Below, in pieces: positions 25,401 through 37,836 of a DNA stretch of 64,000 bases. Under the pieces are notes generated by a model. That model worked only from the letters and a program-made list of their open reading frames with translations. It had not been told where the DNA came from and ran no database searches. Every line of letters starts with the position of its first letter. The first letter of the stretch is position 1. The stretch lies in the NCBI GenBank assembly GCA_020055645.1, contig CM034546.1, positions 94,922,001 to 94,986,000 on the forward strand. Direction: 5' to 3'. The translations under genes were made by a program, and so were the position numbers. This stretch comes from Tomocerus qinae (taxonomy: Eukaryota; Arthropoda; Collembola; Entomobryomorpha; Tomoceridae).

Positions 25401-26002
25401 TTGAAGTTTTCTCACAATATTTCTCCGATAAAAATGAAATAATCCGTAAGATATGACAAATCTGGTAGTCGAGACTTTTAGATCGTGTTTTCCTTATAGG
25501 ATCTTGCAATGCCTCTTATAAATACATTTTTAATTCATTTTCAAGCAGTTTAAATGATATTTTGTAGAGGCCACATTAGATAGCGTGGAAAGATTCAGAA
25601 AAATTCGTTTGGACATTGCAACCATTCGAAAACAAGGAAGCTCCGTTCTGGCCACCTTCCGATGCTTTGCTAATCGTTACTTTTATTCAAGAGGATTCCA
25701 ATGGGGATTGGAGTTCAAAAATGGAACAATTGATATTCAAGGTATCAGAAGAAAAATCTTATACAATAGAAATACTTAGAGTCAAAATGCTAGATGCTTA
25801 ATGAAAAGTTATAAAATTTTCAGAAATCATACCCAGAGAAGTTGAAGTTCAAAATTTTAGTGCAATAATGAGTGAAGTATTATTGGACTTTGACGAAAAT
25901 GTTTTCAAAGCAGTTTGGTGCTTTGCTCCGTTTTTGGAGACTCCCCGATGGGCAAATGCTTCTGTGAAAACTCCAATTGACGATCTTATTTTCGATCTCT
26001 AA
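19465..26002 (+). CDS. Secreted Cys-rich Ig-array protein with duplicated PVR/VEGFR-like ectodomain
   Basis: Twenty-three exons (19465-19752, 19862-20045, 20139-20287, 20394-20571, 20641-20937, 21022-21161, 21269-21398, 21472-21605, 21685-21871, 21956-22303, 22379-22551, 22636-22801, 22906-23312, 23413-23616, 23842-24031, 24119-24264, 24339-24504, 24587-24714, 24801-24930, 25034-25191, 25265-25445, 25568-25741, 25824-26002) sum to 4,437 nt, 1,478 aa in frame. MAFQKYILVTLFQLLTWLS is a signal peptide; its ATG has a better context than the one at 19435. Ig D1: VVIECS, VEWIY, TGEYICRA. Ig D2: VILPC, FDSYLGFHL, GVYECRF, resembling the second domain of VEGF/PDGF receptors. These alternate with Trp-rich (KWKYFII) and Cys-rich GDGVDE cassettes. 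A second, shorter unit begins at exon 14 (VEWIF, RPFLPC, GTYKC). It ends VWCFAPFLETPRW...DDLIFDL with no membrane segment. Ligand unknown. Confidence 0.82.
23413..26002 (+). repeat. Second ectodomain unit inside the plus-strand Ig gene
   Basis: Exons 14-23 repeat the order of exons 1-13 in shortened form: D1 (EPVEWIFTG, DTGRYIAK), D2 (SRPFLPCLL, YDPKAGFIL, LGTYKCVV), FTCKSE exon, GDGIDETVRYP exon, FKCRSN exon, RCRSEG exon, and the terminal GFQWGLEFKNG...VWCFAP domain. The middle D2'-plus-Trp cassette of unit 1 (21472-22303) is missing. D1 of unit 2 has lost its F-strand Cys (RYIAK instead of YICR) and has CYTSR nearby. Only a 100-bp intron separates the units. Confidence 0.8.
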
Positions 26003-26406
26003 TACCATTCTGTTACAAGGTTATTTTAGGTCTTTACATTCTCCATTATACCTTCCGCTGTTAAACTATCATCTTTTTGTTATTACCTTGTTTACATACT
26101 ATGTTTATGTTTCACATCCGACTATTACATGTACTTTTAATTTGTACTTGAAAGTTTTAACTACCTGAAGAAACTGAGTTATATTAATATGAGTTATATA
26201 TGTACAAGGAAATCTATTTGGGAATGAATAGTATTGAGCATTTATTTATCACTAATTCAGTTCATTGGACTTCATTAAAAAAGATCAAATACAAAACAGT
26301 AAACGAGTAACACTATTTAAATAAATTACATTTATGTAAAAGCAACTTCCACGTAGATAATTCGTTCACAAGATTGTTAATTAAAATTGTCTCACGTACA
26401 CCTAAT
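26003..26406. other. Short intergenic gap between convergent Ig genes
   Basis: The stop codons of the two convergent paralogues are about 400 bp apart. AT-rich, with no further feature seen; the two 3' UTRs may overlap. Confidence 0.6.
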
Positions 26407-29400
26407 TTACGATTTGATATAAATTGGTTGAGACACATTTCCCCAGTTGGAAGATTCAATCAAAGGTGCAAAGCACCACACTGCCTTCCAATTGGCATCC
26501 ACGATTCGAAGATTAATTTCGCTTTTGATTTCGTTCAAATACGAGTCATCTTCATGGACTTTCATGTCTAAGGGAAAGAGACAAAATGGACATGAAACAT
26601 CAAACTATATAAAAATGTACTTCAAACACAATTACTCGGAATATAATGTAGAGTTGCAGTACCTATGAACGTTTTGGATCCGTTCCTGGTTTCCACAGCC
26701 CATTGAAAACCTTTAGAGTAAAAGTATTTGCTAGCTCGGCATGAAAAACTTGTCATTTCCCCGACACGAAGTTTTCTTACTACATTTGTAATCACAGGAG
26801 TCTTGAAACTCTCCAAGTCATCTCTGTCAGTCACTTAAAAAATATAAAGATTCCGTAGGTAATACTTTCCTATAACAAACAGATTGTAAATTCCAATATT
26901 TGAAAACTTACATATTGTTGCGTTCTGAGATAGAAAATATTGAGAAGTCTCATCCACTCCGTCTCCTGTGCAGCGGACAAACCCAGTCGGTTTGTTTCCC
27001 CAAATTTTTAGTTGGGAGCAACCCATGCCACAATTTGAATTGTCTCTTCCAGTTGTCTCATCCTACATGGTATTAATGAATTAGGTACATATACGCTTAC
27101 TAAACGTTTTATTTTTCTTGCACATTTTACCTCATTAACGAATCGCTTTCTCAACTTGCAAACATTAGGAATTGAACATTCAACAGCATAGAGCTTTGGT
27201 CTGAAATCCGATGTGGATTGGCATTTGAACACGTTCTTTTCCTTGTCTAGCCATAAGCCTTGTTTCTCTGTTGAATTTAAATCCTTATAATATTAGAGCA
27301 TGATTTTGTTTTGATGGTATGGAGAAAATATCTAAAATTACTTGAGTGTTTGTAGAACCATGTGTGAACAACTTCTTTATCGGAAGTTCTTATTACTGTG
27401 ACTTCTCCAGAAGATCCAGGTGGACTGCTTAGTGGTGAAATCTCAAAACTTCCAACATTTATTCTGTTATGAGTTGGATCTGCATAAAGCCCCGAGTAAA
27501 CATTTCCAGCAGAGGTATTCAGTATTTCAAGTGGTTCTTTAGACTCCCAGGTGAATTTAAATGGAGGAACTCCATAAATGCGTTTGGACGGAGGTTCAAA
27601 CTTGAACTCTAATCACAATTCCCAAACAATGATGGAATTATCTTGTGCTTATCTTACTGCACCTGGACATGACTGTTCTGAATGTACACGATAATTGTTT
27701 GATTACCTGGACCTGGAATCACGTTGTACGTCACCATATCTGTGTCATCTTGTAAATCGAGAGTACTTGTACAGAGGTATGTTCCATAAGGATTCTTTAA
27801 ATTTTTGACTGTGACGAAAAAGCCATACTTCAAGTCATATTTAAAATGCGTTTCACTGACTTCCTTAAATGTTTCCTAAATAGAATCCGTAAAATCAACT
27901 AATGTATATTCACTGTAGCTTTAGAGGTGTAAAATAGTGTGCAATGTGTAAATGGGATACTCACGTTCTGATCAGCCTTGAATAGGTAAACATCCGCAAC
28001 TGGATTGTTAATGATGCAGGGAAGCAGCAATGTCGAGTTCGTCTCTTCCAAGGTAATATTTTCAGTTTTTCCCCTCGCTACGAAATAAGGACGACCAGTA
28101 CCTGAGAGAAATGTTTTGTTAATTCAAATGAAGACTTTTGCACTAATTAACCTTCAAATGCTTTCAATAAACACGAAACGGATATCATACGCAATCGTTC
28201 ACACAGAAATAAATAAGTAGTAGTGATAATATTTGTTACAAAAGAGATCTGCAGGAAAACGAATCTTTTCGTCGACTCCATCGCCCACACAATGCACTAT
28301 TCCATTTTCCGATCGAGTTCTGAGCAATGCACAGCCTGTTCCACATTCTTCAACACTATAGTCGTCATACGACTCCAATATTCCCTATTAAAACATTTTA
28401 AACTACGATTATCAGCGAAGATTCAATATTGGATTGTAGAAACATTCATGATTCAAAATGTGTTATGATCATACCTTAAAATCAGGGTCTTTATGACTAT
28501 CTGGACATCCCAATTGTGTCAAAGACATCTTAGGTAATTTCGTGCTGGTAGACTTGCATTTAAACAACCGAGATTTGGAAACACCTTCGTTTATTTGCTT
28601 CAGCCCTTTGGCGTTGTAAATGGTGTTATCTGAAGGAAAGAACAACGATAATAATTTTATATACTATATATTTTTATACTTATCCTAACAAATTGCAGAT
28701 TTTCAACCAACACTTAGTTCCGTGTAACAGGCTGAATTTATTTTTGTGTACCATTGTACTTAGTAGTAATTACTGGCATATAATGAAAAAGTTCAATAAA
28801 ACTTGATGCTTACTGATGATGAAATATTTCCATGTATGAGTTAAAATTTCCTTTTGGGTTCCCATGTAGGCAACGGAAATCTCTCCCGAGTCTCCTGCAT
28901 TCAAATTGAACACTTCAAGAGAATTTACACCATCCTCGAAAAGACCAGCTTTATGTCGGCGGTATGTGCCTTCTTTTAGTGTATGGTTAACTTCAGCCCA
29001 ATCAGCATAATCCGTAAATCGCGTTTGCCATTTCACGAAGAATGGTACAGTTGTGTAAATGATGGAATTTTTGGGGAAGAATTTGTTTTCTGCAAGAAAA
29101 CTAAATTTGTAAGCTATATCCATTATTAATGAGTACTTAGGGAAAAGGAAATATTTATTCCTCACTTACCTGGAGGGGGTAAAATATTAGCTTCCAAAAT
29201 GGTGGTTTTATCCTTGCTGTTGTCAACTTCAAATGAAGGTACACCTGTGCAGGGAGTGTCGAAACCAAGTAAAACCTTTTTCAGCATGCACTGCATTGTG
29301 TGTACTACATTAGCAGTAGGGGGAAATAGAGCTGGTGGGAAAACAGTTCCACGCTTCGGTGGTTGAGGCATTTTTAATCTATTGCCACTATTCCCATTAT

Positions 29401-31902
29401 TCCCTCCGTTAGATCCTACATTTGTGTCAACCCTGGAAGACATGATTTCGGAAGAGCCTGAAGGAATTTTCTTTTCACTAGAAGATGGTTTCTCTTCTGA
29501 GGTAAATGGAGAGGCGGAGTTCAATACCAATCCTTGATTTTCACCCCCATCGGAACCTAAATTACTAAATGTGGGCAGAACTTTGACAGGTTTTGGCATT
29601 CCTGGAGGTGGATGCGATAAAAATGGATTAAAAATTGGGCCAGGTAGTCTATTGTAAGATATTCCAGGTGGATAATTAAGAGCTCCAGCATTCATTGGAG
29701 GTCCTTGGAGGAGAAGATTCTGCTGTTGCATTTGCAGAGGTGGGGGCTGAGGTCTTCTCATGTGGAAATATACTCCTCGTCTAGGAGGCATCGGACCACC
29801 TCCAGCTCTCCGAATATTATTGCCATTAGCACCACCTCCATTTCTTTGCATATGATTTGGAACACTTCTCCATGGAAGTAATGGTCGCTTTCTCCTTCTC
29901 TTTAATCGGATGCTGGATCCTGGAGGTCTAACAGCAGAAGGAACAGGTGTCTGTGAAGAATTCAGTGTGGTGGAGTAAGAAAACCCTTCATCGACTCCTG
30001 GAATAGTGAATTTTGGTACTACAGTCGAGGTTTCTGGAGGAGGAGGGGGAGGCGTCATTGCTAATGAAATATCTCGTTGTTTACGACGTTTTTTGTCAAT
30101 TTTACAAACATAACTTCCAAAAGCATCTCTATTTGCAGGAAGACGAAAGCCAATATACGGATCGAATGTTACTCCATTTTCCAAAGGAACCTGTCTGTAA
30201 GCACCCTAAAAAATAGAACATACCGTGTTGATAATCTAATACTCTGTTTTATGTTCATCTAAATTGACTCATTTAGTAATACTTACATTGCCCCTACGTT
30301 TCATTAAATAAATTGGCGTCTTTCGATTAGGCATACGACAAGGAACGATAATTTCTAAAGCATAACTGGGAGGAGTAACATCAACAGTTTCACCTTCTTC
30401 ATGAATGTTGAGATTTTCTTCTGCAATATCGTCATAACATGATTTATATCGAATGTAGAATGCATGATATTAAAAAAGTAGCTATTGAACTCACGTGGAA
30501 CAAACATATTAAAAGAATTCGAGATGAAATTCTTCTCCACATTCCTGCATGTGTATTTTCCAGTTAGACGATCAGTGACTTGTTTCATTCTCAAAGTACT
30601 GATGTATGTATATGTAGACTTTGTCCAGAAGTCTCCAGCATAGCGGTTAGTTTCAATTTCGATATCTGACACATCCTGTGCATTATAGAAGAGAAAAAAA
30701 TTGAGTAATAAGTACAATTACTGCGTATTTTTTGTCTCGTCTCATTACGTGAGCGAAAGCTATCTATAGAAAATGCAATAAATGCTAGTAAAAATAGCTG
30801 CGTAGAAAAGTTAATAACAGCAGGATAAATAGTAGCTAGTTAGTCAACTTTTTGATAAAAGCTAAAAAATCGAGTTAGCTACATAGTACGTCGACTTCTT
30901 TTGTGTTTTGAACAATAGAAAAAAAAGAGATGAAGGTTAACACGATTTTCGTGTCTCTGTGCTGCGGTTGTATTACGGTTGCAATATGATCTGCTCTACA
31001 TTGGGAATTGGATACAGAATTCGTGTAGTTCACGTTGAAAATAATATAGCCCAGTGTGTTAAAGGTAATCCTAAACTCTGATAACTATTGAGTCAACAGA
31101 TCATGCAATAGAAATGACGATTAAGCGCAGTACGACATATCTAATCGCAAAAGATATCCCACATTATTATGATGGTAAGCTTGTGTATGGTAATGCTTGA
31201 TTTATAATCTATGATTGTGAGTTCCGCAGTAATAATATATCATTGGGAATGGGTTTGAGGAAAAAAGTGTACCATTACAGATGCTGTTTTGCATTTGCAG
31301 CAGTAAAATGCAACTTATGGTTTGACTATATAGGGAAAAGTAGAAGACTGAAGTTATATCAGATGTATATCTTAATGTTGAATCGACATTACCCCTTTTC
31401 CATCGTAATCCCATTCCACGAAACCGGATTTGCTTTGACACTCTATCACAATTTGTGTCACATTCGGTGGCACGGACCATTCACTGATCTCATCGTCGCC
31501 AGAACCAAGTCGAACTTTGTTCTGAGGTTCAACCAACTCATCACATTCTGCCCCGATGCAATGCAATTCCTCGGTGATGATATCCGGGTCGAAACTTTTG
31601 ACTCTGTACTGGAGCAATTTTATTTTGGGTGAAGACTCTGTCGAGAAACTACTTGCACTAGGAGGAACATAATATCCTGAGCTTAAACTGCTCGTGCTGG
31701 CAGTTAAAGGTCGACCTGTTATCAGATGAGCACTGCTGAATTGAGTCTTACGATGGTCCAACGTATTTGTAACACTCCTACTAGTGCTAATGAAGGTAGG
31801 GAGCGAAAGTGAAAAAAGTAGGGTCAACACTAGACGCGAGACAAATTTGGGCAGAATCTTAGACGAAGTGAACAAACTGGGGACGCTCCTTGTTCTTCCC
31901 AT
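26407..31902 (-). CDS. Secreted Cys-rich Ig-array protein with proline-rich insert, paralogue of 19465-26002
   Basis: Exons (minus strand): 31902-31393, 30675-30495, 30420-30287, 30205-29170, 29089-28814, 28629-28475, 28384-28240, 28101-27965, 27875-27707, 27608-27342, 27267-27131, 27062-26912, 26833-26663, 26567-26407; 3,630 nt, 1,209 aa in frame. The N-terminus has a hydrophobic stretch (RLVLTLLFSLSLPTF) fitting a signal peptide; Kozak context is good. D1: IVIECQS, VEWDYDG, TGKYTCRN. D2: EIIVPCRMP, FDPYIGFRLP, FGSYVCKI. The 1,036-bp exon 4 then adds about 240 aa rich in Pro, Gly, Arg and Asn (from PPPPPPETS). After it: HTWKYFII, FKCKS, GIVHCVGDGVDE, second D2 (TLLLPC, YDLKYGFFV, GTYLCTS), FKFTWESK, FKCQS, FVRCTGDGVDE, GFQWAVETRNG and a VWCFAPLIESSNW end. 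No membrane segment. Exon phases match the plus-strand gene. Confidence 0.82.
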
Positions 31903-34160
31903 GGTTCAGACTTGAGTGAAGGAGTAAAACAGAGTCAACCACTGCAGAAATCTTCAGAAAATGTTCATCTCTCCTACTGTACATTGCTTGCAATGGCATG
32001 ATAACAATGCATGTATGCAAATCCAAATGAATGAAGACTCATATTGGTCGTAGTATTTCTCTGCAGTGTCAGTTACAATCCCTAAGTTAGAGTGTAATGT
32101 TATCTTAGTGTATGATTTGATATTATGATGATGATACTAATCCACTGCGTACTAAGAGAGAGAGAGGCAGGAAGACTTTTTAATGAATTTTTTGCTAGGT
32201 CAGGGAACCGGTTGGGAAATAGAACAGTTATACCTGTTGAACACTTTCAGAGAATCAGTTTGTCTCAAATCAAGTCTTAAACATTGTGACGAAGATGTTT
32301 TTCCTTCTTTTCCTCCCTTACTCATTGTCAATGTCAGTCAGTTCAGCTCTATTCAATCCAGTCAACTATCTAGAAATGCATATTGGAAAAGTTGTTTCAA
32401 ATCTATTCAAGTTCACACAAGAAATCATCCCAGCGTTCGATTTTTCATGGTACAGTACAGCAGCAAATGCTCTAGTAGCTTAGCCACCATACTACCATAC
32501 TTGATACGCTAAGATGCATTTCATTTCAAAACTTCCAAGGTGTGACTTTGTTTTGATTCTTCATTACCTACACTCATTCTGCAGACTCTTTTTTATTCGT
32601 CGTAAAATATAAAAGTAGCCATAAATGTTACCAACATACACTAAGGTTAATTATATTCGAAGTATATTAGATATAAAAGATAGCTCTCAATGCAAATATA
32701 TTTCCCTTTGTGATTTTCTAATCTTTCCAATACTTGCGGTATAATTACATGCAAGATTCATGTCGCCTCTTCTCGAAATTCCTGCCGTCATAACTCAACT
32801 GCAACAATAATGGCTCTACACATTTACAATGTCTGCAAAACTGCACTCAATTGCATTTTTCATCAATCTATTCACAAACCAATGATTTCGATTTCACATT
32901 ATGCTCCTATTAGAGTAGATGAAAGGAAACGATCTAATTTATTTTGTGTATATCAAACGGAGAAAGTCAAACTGAGACATGGCCACAAAAGGTCGATGAG
33001 ACAACTTGAAAACAAAACGAATAAATAAAATCAAGATATTCAAGACCATCTTACTGTAGACATGCAATCCCTGGTCAAGAATGCTATTTGCGAATTCAAT
33101 GCACTTATGCATCATTAGGTACAGGTGCATTTAGTAAAACCAACTTCATGAAATTGAAATAACAAAATAACAATCCCAACTGTTTATTCACTTGTTTGAC
33201 TCATTTTCTTTTTTCTAGGGACTGTGTAGGGTACAAGAGCACATTCAATTCATTTTATGATCTCTAATTACAGTTCTAGTTCATGCAAAAATCGATACAT
33301 AACGAGTCTGTCTTTTATTAATTAAACCAGTTCAGTTGGTTTAGGTTAAAACTACCTCTACATTAAGTCAATGGATTAGAATGTAAATGGTGCACCAAAT
33401 CATCGGCACGAAATAACATCTCTACTAGAACTCATCAGGTTTTTCAATCACTTCATTTCTTACTGCTATATCATTCCAATAAACTGTCATATCGTATCTC
33501 TTTGGTGCATAATTTCACTTGCACCCAACATCTACCTATCCGCCCCTATACTGTAGTGTAATAAGATTACTTTGTAGCAGCTGAACTTGATTTACCCAGA
33601 AAGCATCAGTGAAATCAATGTTTGTTTGTATGAAGGTGTATCCTTGTTCAAATTATCTTAAAATTGTTGATTGATGATAATGAAGATCGTAACGATGCAG
33701 AAATAATTTTGAACATAGCAGAGTACTTGTAATTTAGTCATTGGTACTGCCAATTCGATTTTATTATGAAAATTTGTCGTAATCATAAAAATACCATAGA
33801 AAATCAGTAAGTTACCCTTAAAAGTAAGTAAATAGCAAAATTACAAATGCTAAGCAGTATTTTTGAGCCAATTTTATCAGTGGTATATGAAGTCGAATTC
33901 CATAGAAAGGTTGCCTAATTTCTGTATCGGGGAAGGAAATTATCTGATTCCATTTCGAAGAATTTGAAGACGAATTCCTACTTTGTACTCAACTCGGTTT
34001 TAAAGCAATAGCCAATAATGCAATGCCAATAATTTATACAAAATTATATTTACATAGACTGGATTTCAAAATTAAATTAACTTCTTGGAACTTTCACAGA
34101 TGAGGCAATCACAATATGTTTCCAAATTATCTTCCACTGCTAACTAACAACTAGGACAGA
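31903..34160. other. Intergenic region upstream of the minus-strand Ig gene
   Basis: No supported gene or structured repeat. It contains the promoter side of the 26407-31902 gene and the 3' flank of the Gly/Tyr-rich peptide gene. Confidence 0.5.
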
Positions 34161-34723
34161 TTACCAGAATCCGCCATAAAATCCGGGGTATCCGCCGTAC
34201 CTGTAATTATTATACATAAATGAGTGTAAGCATATTATATGCATTTATTACTTGATTTTATAGTTTTAAAGAAAGTACCCGCCGTATCCGTATCCGCCTC
34301 CGTATCCACCCCAGCCATAACCACCATATCCGCCATAGTAGCCTCCATATGGACCACCGTAGTATCCTCCGAATCCAGGTCCGTAGAACCTTTACGAAAA
34401 CTTTTTTTTTAATTGTCCTACAACTTTTTATACAATATATTTCGGGAAATGAATATTTACCCGTATCCGTAGAAGGAGGATGCAGTTTGCTGATCACCAT
34501 CCTTGGCATCGGCAGCAACTTTGGCAGCTTCAGGAGTTCCAGGAACAACTCCGACAGTTTTTTGGACACTTAATCGCCTAAGATCGGCGGCGAAGGCAGC
34601 TGCTACGCAGAGGCAGAAGGCAAAAACAACCTAGACAGAAAAAATTACATATTTTATTTTATTTTATTTTAATGAAAAATTTAGAAATTTTGGGAAAAGT
34701 AAACCTACCAAGGTCCGAGCCAT
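34161..34723 (-). CDS. Small secreted Gly/Tyr-rich peptide
   Basis: Exons 34723-34709, 34630-34461, 34389-34279 and 34200-34161 give about 111 aa. MARTL plus VVFAFCLCVAAAFAA form a signal peptide, interrupted by an intron after five codons. A short, fairly polar segment follows (DLRRLSVQKTVGVVPGTPEA...DGDQQTASS), which may be a propeptide. The mature part is almost only Gly, Tyr, Pro, Phe and Trp (FYGPGFGGYYGGPYGG...WGGYGGGYGYGG). Such proteins occur as cuticle or matrix components and as Gly-rich antimicrobial peptides; sequence alone does not decide. If the last intron is retained, the protein ends YFL at a stop near 34269. If it is spliced, it ends PGFYGGFW. Confidence 0.82.
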
Positions 34724-34825
34724 TTTGTTGTGAGTTTATATTTTCCGTCGAAAGGAAACTGTTTTGAATATTTGTTGTACCAAACGAAGACAAAAGTGAA
34801 CTGATGAAAAAGGCAAAAAGTGGCC

Positions 34826-34833
34826 TTTATATA
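34826..34833 (-). promoter_or_regulatory. TATA box of the Gly/Tyr-rich peptide gene
   Basis: TATATAAA followed by GGCC on the minus strand, about 100 bp upstream of the start codon. That spacing fits a start site near 34800 and a 70-80 nt leader. A strong TATA box suits a highly expressed secreted product. Confidence 0.65.
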
Positions 34834-36352
34834 TTATTCATTTCTGGAATATTGTGCGAATGTTCCTGAATTACACGTTTAGTCGCAATCTACACCTAGT
34901 AGGTACATTTAAGTATATTTCATAGTCAAAGTCTGAAGCATAACGTTTACATTGCCGAAATGTTTGATGGTGAGGGGCAGGGACTAGGGACATCCATTAT
35001 TGACCAAAATCCTTGCCATTTCAATATGAAAGTACCTAAATTACGCGTATCCAGTACTAAGTAGGAATTCGACTAGAGAAACAAAGGCTGAAAATGAAAA
35101 GATACACGACACGACCAGGTTACATCACAAACAGAGGACGAGTGCATGACATGGCACCGCAATAGAAACAGTGTACTAAATCTCTCACTGAAATCGAAAC
35201 AATGTTATGTAACTCAAGTTTACCCAAATTTAAATTAGAATACCTAGATACTATAGATAGTAGATGCACGCATGTAAATGTAATAGAATGTATCCATCTA
35301 ACTAGCAAAGCTTACATTAATGTGCATATCTTTACACAGAGTGAATCAAGCTAATGTATTTAATAATGCCTCTCCGCCAGCCCCAACCATCTCATTATGA
35401 CAACTACGTAATGCACATTAATATACCTAACAGATAATGATGTCGTTTACATGTACACGCGTTTACAAATAGTACGCGAAATCAAAATAAGCACATTTCT
35501 TGCATGTTGACACTTTTGTAGCAGCAGAAATGATTTACTCACTAACGAAGATTTTGTCCTCGCTTTGACGCTCTATTGATAAAGTGTGTAGTAAATGCAC
35601 ATGAAAACATTGTTGATACATGATTATTTTGACTGTTCTATTTAGTAGTTTCATTAACTATGCTACAACGTTTATGATCATTATCATAGTACTATATACA
35701 GCTCTCAGTTACATAATGCATTATTTTTGACAACGTACATTTACAACTTAATACAACTTTGAGCTTAATGCTATGCAGACTGGCAGTTAGCCTTTTTACA
35801 CTTTGTCCATTAGTAATAAGCAATGCACTCAAATTCTCTATACTGCGTTTACAATTCATGTACAAACCAAGGTGCAACAAAAATGTCACTATTGTAAATT
35901 GTAAACACTGAACCTGTAAAATAAAGTTTCGTTGAGAATTGTCTACATTAGTGCATTGTTTTAAAGTAAGCCAAACTTAGTTATAATGGTAGTAGGTAAA
36001 GGTTGATTGTGTAATTATGACGTGGTAAATCTAAAAATATTGTTTTACTTAATGTGGTCCAGTAAACAATGGATTTTTAAGTCTTTTATTTTAAAAACCT
36101 TGAATAAAATGAATTTATTTTGCAAACAATTCAAATAGTTACTCTACAGTCTACACCCACCAAACGTATGGATTTGACAAAATTTTATGTATACTAAGTA
36201 GTAAGTAAGTAGGTTGCGATCAATACTTATAATGACTATTGGTTTAAACATCACGTAAAATACAGGCAAATAAATATATCCACACAGTAAACTCCTAGGT
36301 AAAAATAATTCGTTATGAAATGGTAATAATATACACAAGGATCCTACATGGA
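34834..36352. other. Intergenic region
   Basis: AT-rich; no coding or structural signal that I can support. Confidence 0.45.
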
Positions 36353-37263
<911 letters not shown>

Positions 37264-37836
37264 GATGAACAAAGAAATAAGCACAATCTGAAATAATTGA
37301 TAACTGTATACTCCACTGCACTCTGCACCCTGATTATTATAAAGGTGTGTTGAACTTTTGACTTGAGTAACTTCCTTCGTGTGAATTCTCGGATGCTGGA
37401 AAGTTAAGTCTGTAAAGTTATTTTTCGTCACTTCTGTGAAATGATTATGTATTCGGATTGACAAAATGCAGTATGTGTGTGAGTGTGACAAATTAGCTGT
37501 GCTAATTTATATGTATATTCAAGACAGACTGATTATGAAAAAGTGATTCGATCTCTTTATATACCCAAAAAACCTCCAACGTGGCATGCATTATACTAAC
37601 GTTCTGAAATTTGTAAATATTTTGATCAATAGGTAGGAAGTTGCATGTGTAAGAATGTGTTTCAATGAAATACCATGAATATTGTTTGTGAGTCCAGAGA
37701 AATGGCAAATACTTACTTATGAGTATCTAATATGTGTTCACACAAGAGTTATTATAAGGTAACATCGGACAGGATTTACATCACTTCTTAGTATACAAAT
37801 AAGCTTCCTATTTGATCATCATAAATGATTGTAGTA

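Noticed and set aside
31243..31632. 129-codon plus-strand frame
   Set aside because: Antisense to the first exon and first intron of the minus-strand Ig gene, whose splice phases and homology to the paralogue are convincing.
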